Positions 1-9,168 of a DNA stretch of 9,168 nucleotides are shown piece after piece. The DNA comes from Bordetella parapertussis (GTDB lineage: Bacteria; Pseudomonadota; Gammaproteobacteria; Burkholderiales; SG8-39), in contig CAMDRY010000099.1 of assembly GCA_945906975.1 (NCBI GenBank), positions 1 through 9,168 on the forward strand, in the 5' to 3' direction. Each line of letters opens with the position of its first letter. Position 1 is the first letter of the stretch. The notes beneath the pieces are model-generated. The model was given only the letters and a program-made list of their open reading frames with translations, ran no database searches and was not told the origin of the DNA. Made by a program: the position numbers and the translations under genes.

Positions 1-217
<217 letters not shown>

Positions 218-295
218 TTTGAATACGGAATTTCGCGCCTTCGCGGAAAACCGGTTGAAAGTTTGTACGTGCATCACGCCACTTTGGAGTGAAAG

Positions 296-4483
<4,188 letters not shown>

Positions 4484-4503
4484 TGTCTATTGGATGAAGT
4501 CGT

Positions 4504-4540
4504 AACCAGAAGGGCCGCGAAAGCGGCCCTTCTGGTTTGT
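4504..4540 (+). terminator. Intrinsic terminator after rpoC
   Basis: A perfect 15-bp inverted repeat (arms 4504-4518 and 4523-4537) encloses a GAAA tetraloop at 4519-4522. It begins 20 bases after the rpoC stop. The plus-strand tail reads TTTGTG, a weak U-tract, so it should mainly end rpoB-rpoC transcripts. On the minus strand the tail is TTACGACTT, which is poorer, but the hairpin also sits downstream of the converging oxidoreductase gene and may help to insulate both. Stem quality is high; the short T-run leaves some doubt about efficiency. Confidence 0.85.
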
Positions 4541-4584
4541 GCCGGCGTTGCGCGATCCCTAATGGATAGGCGGCTAGGACGTGT

Positions 4585-5700
4585 TTAGCGTTGGGCTACG
4601 ACAAGGTTCTCAAAGATGTGTTGCTTGTCGCGTGGCGCGCAACGCGAGTACTGTTGTGGGTAGGATACCGTCGCACCAAGCTCGGCTGCTGCGTGCCAAG
4701 CCCACCGTGGATCGTAGAGCATGCCGCGTGCAAGTGCGACCATGTCGGCCTTGCCGCTGGCAATGATTTCTTCGGCTTGCCGAGGATCCGTGATTAGTCC
4801 CACGGACATGGTTGTTGCTCCTGTTTCTTTTTTAATTCTCTCGGCAAAGGGCACCTGATAACCGGGGCTAAGCGGAATTCTTTGATTGGGTGAAATGCCG
4901 CCGGATGATGCGTCGACCCAGTCGCAGCCGCGTTCGGTCAGTACTAGTGCAAACGCAACGCTTTCGTCGAGCGTCCAGCCCCCGTCCACCCAGTCTGTGC
5001 ATGAAATACGCACCCCCAGGGGCTTGTCTGCCGGCCACACGGCGCGAACCGCATCAAAAACCTCAATTGGAAAACGCATTCGGTTTTCGAGCGAACCACC
5101 GTAGTTGTCGGTGCGCCGATTGGCAATCGGGGACAGGAATTGGTGTAGAAGATAGCCGTGTGCGGCGTGCAATTCGAGGGCGTCTATGCCCAGACGTGAG
5201 GCGCGGTTCGCCGCGGAGGCAAAGGCGTTGCGAATGCGTTGCAACGCAGCATCGTCTGCAGCTGTGGGGGGCATCTCATTAGCGGCATGAGGAGCTGCGG
5301 AGGGCGCGAAAGTCTGCCAGCCACCCTTATCCTGGGGAATAAGGGAGCCGCCCTTCCAGGGAACATTGCTGGACGCCTTTCGGCCGGCATGACTTAGTTG
5401 GAGTGCCAGAGGCATCGCGGAAATGCGTCGAACCGATTCGAGGACGCCCCGCAACGCGGATTCGTTCTGGTCCGAAAAAAGACCAAGGCATCCAGGGGTG
5501 ATCCGTCCCGCCTGTTCGACGGCGGTCGCCTCAATGCACAACAAGCCCGCGCCGCCGAGGGCCATTTGCCCTAGATGGATGCGGTGCCAATCATCCGCAT
5601 TTCCCCCTTCAGCGGAATATTGACACATGGGTGAGATGACAATGCGGTTGCGCAGCGTGAGCTTGCGCATGGTCAAGGGGGTAAATAGATGGATTGGCAT
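4585..5700 (-). CDS. NADH:flavin oxidoreductase, Old Yellow Enzyme family (YqjM/XenA-like)
   Basis: This encodes a 371-residue FMN-dependent ene-reductase-type TIM-barrel enzyme, expected in the cytoplasm. Relatives such as YqjM and XenA use NAD(P)H to reduce activated C=C bonds of enals, enones, maleimides or nitro compounds. Visible family features are the N-terminal LTLRNRIVISPMCQY with Cys26 (the flavin-tuning cysteine of this subclass) and Tyr28, the GRITPG segment near 66-70, the QLSHAGRKAS flavin-site strand at 101-110, LHAAHGY with the substrate-binding pair His178/His181 and Tyr183, the RTDNYGGSLENRMRF signature at 196-210, and the phosphate-binding VGLITDP and ALARGML segments near 300-328. 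Length is normal and the reading frame is intact. The ATG start fits homologues, but no Shine-Dalgarno sequence precedes it. The best -10-like element on this strand is TAGAAT at 5738-5733, without a matching -35. It converges on rpoC and diverges from rpsL. The physiological substrate cannot be told from sequence. Confidence 0.93.
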   Translation of the reverse strand: MPIHLFTPLTMRKLTLRNRIVISPMCQYSAEGGNADDWHRIHLGQMALGGAGLLCIEATAVEQAGRITPGCLGLFSDQNESALRGVLESVRRISAMPLALQLSHAGRKASSNVPWKGGSLIPQDKGGWQTFAPSAAPHAANEMPPTAADDAALQRIRNAFASAANRASRLGIDALELHAAHGYLLHQFLSPIANRRTDNYGGSLENRMRFPIEVFDAVRAVWPADKPLGVRISCTDWVDGGWTLDESVAFALVLTERGCDWVDASSGGISPNQRIPLSPGYQVPFAERIKKETGATTMSVGLITDPRQAEEIIASGKADMVALARGMLYDPRWAWHAAAELGATVSYPQQYSRCAPRDKQHIFENLVVAQR

Positions 5701-5761
5701 GCGTTATACGAACTAGAAAAAGGTAATTCGCTATTCTATCTGTTGAGAACGTCATTCCTGC

Positions 5762-5780
5762 GACCCGGTTTGAACCGGTC
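5762..5780. promoter_or_regulatory. Near-palindrome, candidate operator of the oxidoreductase
   Basis: CCGGTT at 5765-5770 and AACCGG at 5773-5778 form an inverted repeat with a TG spacer. With one extra C in the left arm the symmetry extends to GACC/GGTC at the ends (5762-5780). It lies 62-80 bases upstream of the oxidoreductase ATG and about 47 bases upstream of the rpsL -35 box. Size and position fit a dimeric repressor or activator site, and ene-reductase genes are often controlled by dedicated TetR-, MarR- or LysR-type regulators. No regulator gene is in the window, so the role is inferred from symmetry and position only. Confidence 0.35.
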
Positions 5781-5826
5781 GAATCTGGGGATGGCTCTTA
5801 CGAACAAGAGAAAAGCGGTAAGCTTG

Positions 5827-5856
5827 TTGACTGAGCATTGATTTTGTTTGTATAAT
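5827..5856 (+). promoter_or_regulatory. Sigma-70 promoter of the rpsL-rpsG-fusA-tuf operon
   Basis: TTGACT at 5827-5832 (five of six consensus bases) and a perfect TATAAT at 5851-5856 are separated by 18 bases, giving a strong housekeeping promoter facing rpsL. Transcription should begin near 5862, leaving a leader of about 69 bases before the rpsL ATG. A strong promoter here agrees with the high demand for ribosomal proteins and elongation factors. The remainder of the gap at 5701-5826 shows only the near-palindrome at 5762-5780. Confidence 0.85.
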
Positions 5857-5876
5857 CCCAAGTCTTTGATACCCAC

Positions 5877-5913
5877 GGGGCGGCACGCCATTAGCATCGC
5901 GCGCCCCAGTTTT
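5877..5913 (+). promoter_or_regulatory. rpsL leader hairpin with following T-run (possible attenuator)
   Basis: Within the predicted rpsL leader, GGGGCG at 5877-5882 pairs with CGCCCC at 5902-5907. Two more pairs (5883-5884 with 5899-5900) are possible across a bulged G at 5901, giving eight pairs around a 14-base loop. Two bases later comes TTTT at 5910-5913. The structure ends about ten bases before the GGAA that serves as the rpsL ribosome-binding site (5917-5920). It could act as an attenuator, bind a ribosomal protein, or simply stabilise the 5' end. Function is inferred from structure alone. Confidence 0.4.
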
Positions 5914-5930
5914 ATTGGAAACCGAATTTT

Positions 5931-6308
5931 ATGCCTACAATCAACCAGCTAGTTCGTAAGGGGCGTACCCGCCCGGTGACTAAGAGCAAGGTGCCAGCGC
6001 TTGGTCAGAGTCCGCAAAAGCGGGGTGTCTGTACGCGGGTTTATACGACTACGCCGAAAAAGCCAAACTCGGCGCTACGCAAAGTGGCAAAAGTCCGTCT
6101 TACTAACGGGTTTGAGGTTATTAGCTATATCGGTGGTGAGGGACACAACCTGCAAGAACACTCGGTTGTACTCATTCGTGGCGGTCGTGTGAAGGACTTG
6201 CCTGGTGTTCGTTATCACATGGTTCGGGGCAGTCTGGATACGCAGGGCGTGAAAGACCGCAAGCAAAGCCGTTCCAAATACGGCACTAAGCGTCCTAAGG
6301 CCGCCTAA
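5931..6308 (+). CDS. rpsL: 30S ribosomal protein S12
   Basis: S12 sits at the decoding centre of the small ribosomal subunit and helps to set translational accuracy. The 125-residue protein contains the universally conserved blocks [19 protein letters not shown] (34-52), [14 protein letters not shown] (68-81) and [13 protein letters not shown] (84-96). The lysines that are altered in streptomycin-resistant mutants are present as Lys43 and Lys88 (counting Met1), so the sequence looks wild type at those sites; Asp89 is the residue methylthiolated in E. coli. The N-terminal region (residues 10-30) is the most divergent part. GGAA at 5917-5920 is a modest ribosome-binding site. It is the first gene of the operon, directly after the promoter at 5827-5856. 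Confidence 0.99.
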   Translation: MPTINQLVRKGRTRPVTKSKVPALGQSPQKRGVCTRVYTTTPKKPNSALRKVAKVRLTNGFEVISYIGGEGHNLQEHSVVLIRGGRVKDLPGVRYHMVRGSLDTQGVKDRKQSRSKYGTKRPKAA

Positions 6309-6327
6309 GCCCCGCGTTACGAGACAT

Positions 6328-6342
6328 GCGCAACAGCTGCGC
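6328..6342 (+). promoter_or_regulatory. Small hairpin in the rpsL-rpsG gap, possible S7 control site
   Basis: GCGCA at 6328-6332 and TGCGC at 6338-6342 can form a 5-bp stem with a five-base loop, 29 bases before the rpsG ATG. In E. coli the S7 protein represses its own operon by binding the rpsL-rpsG intercistronic RNA. The gap here is 63 bases, shorter than in E. coli, and the structure is small, so equivalence is only a suggestion from position. Confidence 0.22.
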
Positions 6343-6371
6343 CTCCAAATAACAAAGATTCGAGGAAGACT

Positions 6372-6842
6372 ATGCCACGCCGCAGAGAAGTACCTAAACG
6401 AGTAATCCTTCCAGACCCGAAGTTCAGTAACACCGATGTCGCGAAGTTCGTCAATGTGTTGATGATCTGCGGAAAAAAATCGGTTGCCGAGCGCATTATG
6501 TACGGTGCCTTCGAGCAAATAAAAACGAAGTCGGGCAAAGATCCTCTTGAGGTGTTTGGTTTGGCTGTGTCGAACGTGAAGCCTATGGTTGAAGTGAAGA
6601 GCCGTCGTGTTGGCGGTGCGAACTATCAGGTTCCTGTTGAGGTGCGTCCGAGTCGCCGCATGGCCTTGGCGATGCGCTGGCTTCGCGAGGCTGCAATCAA
6701 GCGCTCGGAGAAGTCTATGGGATTTCGTCTTGCTGGCGAGTTGATTGAGGCTGCGGAGGGTCGTGGCGGTGCGATGAAGAAACGCGACGAAGTGCACCGC
6801 ATGGCGGAAGCAAACAAGGCGTTCGCGCACTACAGGTTCTGA
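6372..6842 (+). CDS. rpsG: 30S ribosomal protein S7
   Basis: S7 is a primary binder of the 3' domain of 16S rRNA; it nucleates assembly of the head of the small subunit and lies near the exit-site tRNA. The 156 residues cover the whole family: MPRRR at the N-terminus, the ILPDPKF segment (12-18), the beta-hairpin region [21 protein letters not shown] (73-93) and the C-terminal [20 protein letters not shown] helix and tail. The length equals the common 156-residue form and lacks the C-terminal extension of E. coli K-12. GAGGA at 6362-6366 gives a good ribosome-binding site five bases before the ATG. In E. coli, S7 acts as the translational repressor of this operon. Confidence 0.99.
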   Translation: MPRRREVPKRVILPDPKFSNTDVAKFVNVLMICGKKSVAERIMYGAFEQIKTKSGKDPLEVFGLAVSNVKPMVEVKSRRVGGANYQVPVEVRPSRRMALAMRWLREAAIKRSEKSMGFRLAGELIEAAEGRGGAMKKRDEVHRMAEANKAFAHYRF

Positions 6843-6859
6843 TTTTTCTAGGTTTGAAC

Positions 6860-6881
6860 GGGGGCGCCTTGCGCGCATCCC
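6860..6881 (+). other. Possible hairpin in the rpsG-fusA gap
   Basis: Bases 6860-6867 can pair with 6873-6881 as two four-pair blocks (including one G-T wobble) around a bulged A at 6877, with a five-base loop. No T-run follows, so it does not look like a terminator. It precedes the fusA ribosome-binding region by 15 bases and could influence fusA translation or mRNA stability, but GC-rich sequence forms such hairpins readily by chance. Confidence 0.2.
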
Positions 6882-6895
6882 GATTTGAGGTATTT

Positions 6896-6911
6896 AAGGC
6901 AACAAAACGTG
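6896..6911 (+). promoter_or_regulatory. Ribosome-binding site and GTG start deciding the fusA start
   Basis: AAGG at 6896-6899 lies nine bases before GTG at 6909-6911. Translation from this GTG gives [20 protein letters not shown], the exact register of EF-G N-termini. An in-frame TTG at 6885 would add eight residues (ending QQN) that have no counterpart in the family, so it is not the likely start. Confidence 0.85.
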
Positions 6912-9002
6912 GCACGCAAAACCCCCATCGAGCGCTATCGGAACATCGGCATCAGTGCGCACATTGACGCGGGTAAGACCACGACCACCGAGCGCATACT
7001 GTTTTATACCGGTGTGTCGCACAAGATCGGTGAAGTGCACGACGGTGCTGCGGTAATGGACTGGATGGAGCAGGAGCGCGAGCGGGGTATAACAATCACT
7101 TCAGCCGCAACGACCTGTTTCTGGAGGGGGATGGACGGGAATCACCCCGAGCACCGGATAAACATAATCGACACCCCTGGGCATGTCGACTTCACGATTG
7201 AAGTTGAGCGCTCAATGCGGGTTCTTGATGGTGCCTGCATGGTCTATTGCGCAGTGGGCGGTGTACAGCCCCAGTCTGAAACAGTCTGGCGTCAGGCAAA
7301 TAAGTACAAGGTGCCGAGGCTTGCGTTCGTGAACAAGATGGACCGGATCGGTGCGAGTTTTTTCCGTGTGCATGAGCAGATGAAGTCTCGTTTAAAGGCG
7401 AACCCAGTCCCGGTGCAGGTGCCTATTGGTGTCGAGGAAAAATTCGAGGGTGTCATCGATCTCGTCATGATGAAGGCCATTTATTGGGATGACGTAAGTC
7501 AGGGGATGAATTTCGACCGGCGTGAAATACCTCCGGAGTTGGCCGCAGAGGCGAAGTTGTGGCGCGAGAAGTTGGTGGCAGAGGCTGCCGAGGCTGATGA
7601 GACATTGATGGAAAAATACCTCGAAGGAGGGGATCTCTCTGTCGAGGAAATCAAGCGCGGTCTGCGTATGCGCACCATCGCGGGCGAGATTGTTCCGATG
7701 CTTTGCGGCTCGGCGTTCAAAAACAAGGGCGTCCAGGCAATGCTCGATGCTGTGATCGACTATATGCCGGCACCCGTAGACATTTCCCCTGTCAAGGGGC
7801 TGCTCGAGGACGAGCGGCCTGCGGTTCGAAAACCTGCCGATGACGAGCCCTTTTCGGCTCTCGCATTCAAGATCATGACCGATCCTTTTGTCGGCCAGCT
7901 CACGTTTTTTCGAGTCTATTCCGGAGTGCTGAATTCCGGTGACACCGTGTACACCTCCCTGCACCGCCGTAAAGAGCGTATTGGCCGGATTCTCCAGATG
8001 CATGCCAACCAGCCCGAAGAAATCAAGGAAGTCTGCGCGGGTGATATTGCCGCAGCGGTGGGGTTGCAAGATGTTACGACCGGTGAAACACTGTGCGATC
8101 CCGGCAAGGTCATAGTGCTGGAGCGTATGGTGTTTCCGGAGCCTGTTATGCACATTGCCGTGGAACCCAGGACCCAAAGCGATCAGGAAAAGATGAGTGT
8201 TGCCTTGCAGCGGCTTGCTCATGAAGACCCATCGTTTCGTATTCGTACAGATGAAGAGTCGGGGCAGACGATTCTTTCTGGCATGGGTGAGTTGCATCTG
8301 GAGATTCTGGTTGATCGCATGAAGCGTGAGTTCAGCGTCGACGCGAACGTTGGTGCGCCGCAGGTGGCTTATCGCGAAACGATTCGCGCGCAATCGGGCG
8401 ATGTGGAAGGTAAATTCATCAAGCAATCGGGCGGACGGGGGCAGTACGCCCATGTCTGGCTTCGGATCGAGCCGCAGATATCCGGCAAAGGTTTCGAGTT
8501 TATCGATGCCGTGAAAGGTGGTACGGTTCCTCGCGAATATATTCCGGCGGTCAATCGTGGGCTTGTTGATGCACTGCCTAACGGCGTGTTGGCGGGGTTT
8601 CCTGTGGTAGAGGTCAAGGTAACCTTGTTTGGCGGTTCCTACCACGAGGTTGACTCAAATGAGAACGCATTCCGCATGGCGGCCACCCTGGCCTTCAAGG
8701 ACGGTATGCGTCAGGCGTCTCCGGTGTTGCTCGAACCTATGATGGCAGTCGAGGTTGAGACGCCGGAAGAAAAAATGGGTGATGTCATTGGCGACTTGTC
8801 ATCGCGGCGCGGTATCATCCAAGGCATGGACGACTTTCCAGGTGGGAAGGTGATTCGAGCCGAAGTGCCGCTGGCGGAGATGTTCGGCTATTCAACGACA
8901 GTGCGATCCCTTACCCAGGGGCGCGCAACGTACACCATGGAATTCAAGCACTACTCTGAGGCGCCGAAAAGCGTCGCAGAGTCAATCATCAACAAAAAGT
9001 AA
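6909..9002 (+). CDS. fusA: Translation elongation factor G
   Basis: EF-G is the GTPase that drives tRNA and mRNA translocation on the ribosome, and it also works in ribosome recycling. The 697-residue product has all five domains. The GTPase domain contains AHIDAGKT (17-24), RGITI at the switch region (59-63), DTPGH (88-92), NKMD (142-145) and GSAF (267-270). Domain II spans about 310-400 and domain III about 405-480, with SGMGELHLE at 457-465. Domain IV, which mimics a tRNA anticodon arm, has [10 protein letters not shown] at 507-516 and [11 protein letters not shown] with His579 near its tip. Domain V closes with [22 protein letters not shown]. Length is close to the 704 residues of E. coli. 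The start is GTG. The gene follows rpsG by 66 bases and precedes tuf by 12. Seven of about 44 isoleucine codons are ATA, unusual beside rpoC. Confidence 0.98.
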   Translation: MARKTPIERYRNIGISAHIDAGKTTTTERILFYTGVSHKIGEVHDGAAVMDWMEQERERGITITSAATTCFWRGMDGNHPEHRINIIDTPGHVDFTIEVERSMRVLDGACMVYCAVGGVQPQSETVWRQANKYKVPRLAFVNKMDRIGASFFRVHEQMKSRLKANPVPVQVPIGVEEKFEGVIDLVMMKAIYWDDVSQGMNFDRREIPPELAAEAKLWREKLVAEAAEADETLMEKYLEGGDLSVEEIKRGLRMRTIAGEIVPMLCGSAFKNKGVQAMLDAVIDYMPAPVDISPVKGLLEDERPAVRKPADDEPFSALAFKIMTDPFVGQLTFFRVYSGVLNSGDTVYTSLHRRKERIGRILQMHANQPEEIKEVCAGDIAAAVGLQDVTTGETLCDPGKVIVLERMVFPEPVMHIAVEPRTQSDQEKMSVALQRLAHEDPSFRIRTDEESGQTILSGMGELHLEILVDRMKREFSVDANVGAPQVAYRETIRAQSGDVEGKFIKQSGGRGQYAHVWLRIEPQISGKGFEFIDAVKGGTVPREYIPAVNRGLVDALPNGVLAGFPVVEVKVTLFGGSYHEVDSNENAFRMAATLAFKDGMRQASPVLLEPMMAVEVETPEEKMGDVIGDLSSRRGIIQGMDDFPGGKVIRAEVPLAEMFGYSTTVRSLTQGRATYTMEFKHYSEAPKSVAESIINKK

Positions 9003-9014
9003 CGGGAATCCATC

Positions 9015-9168
<154 letters not shown>

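Noticed and set aside
231..249. Possible hairpin in the rpoB-rpoC gap
   Set aside because: Only a few pairs around a bulge can form and no T-run follows; not distinguishable from chance.
4581..4797. Small plus-strand open frames over the 3' end of the oxidoreductase gene
   Set aside because: They overlap conserved oxidoreductase coding sequence, have no ribosome-binding site and no recognisable product.
5762..5781. Similarity to a tRNA T-arm (GGTTCAAACC on the minus strand)
   Set aside because: No acceptor stem, D-arm or anticodon arm can be placed around it, and the loop length does not fit; better described as a palindrome.
6885..6908. TTG start that would extend EF-G by eight residues
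   Set aside because: EF-G proteins begin [12 protein letters not shown], which matches the GTG at 6909; the extension has no family counterpart.
7392..8645. A 417-codon open frame on the minus strand inside fusA
   Set aside because: It is fully antisense to EF-G, its translation resembles no family I recognise and is rich in His, Arg and Leu, as expected from the reverse of a GC-biased coding frame.

Overview
This window is a conserved housekeeping block of a bacterial chromosome. It carries the 3' end of the RNA polymerase rpoB gene, all of rpoC, an Old Yellow Enzyme family flavin oxidoreductase on the opposite strand, and the streptomycin-type operon rpsL-rpsG-fusA-tuf, with tuf cut by the window edge. 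Joining of rpoBC to rpsL-rpsG-fusA-tuf, together with the protein sequences (S12 beginning [12 protein letters not shown], a 156-residue S7, an EF-Tu start typical of the group), points to a betaproteobacterium. I cannot name the family: the S12 N-terminal region matches neither the Burkholderia nor the Bordetella version I remember. Base composition is moderately GC-rich.

Layout: positions 1-217 hold the end of rpoB. After a 78-base gap, rpoC runs from 296 to 4483 and is followed by a 15-bp perfect stem with a GAAA loop, a likely intrinsic terminator lying between the converging rpoC and oxidoreductase genes. The oxidoreductase occupies 4585-5700 on the minus strand. The 230-base gap at 5701-5930 is a divergent regulatory region. 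It has a near-palindrome on the oxidoreductase side, a strong sigma-70 promoter (TTGACT, 18 bases, TATAAT) facing rpsL, and a GC-rich leader hairpin followed by a T-run. rpsL (5931-6308), rpsG (6372-6842), fusA (GTG start 6909, ending 9002) and tuf (from 9015) then follow on the plus strand with short gaps and no visible internal terminator, so they look like one operon.

The plus-strand genes supply transcription (beta and beta') and translation (S12, S7, EF-G, EF-Tu). The oxidoreductase is a metabolic or stress gene with no evident functional link to them; it interrupts the rpoC-rpsL join in reverse orientation. All core catalytic motifs are intact, and no pseudogene, mobile element, CRISPR array, tRNA or rRNA was seen. 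I found no undescribed biological system. The points worth a second look are the regulatory region at 5701-5930, the reverse-oriented oxidoreductase, and an excess of the codon ATA in fusA compared with rpoC.
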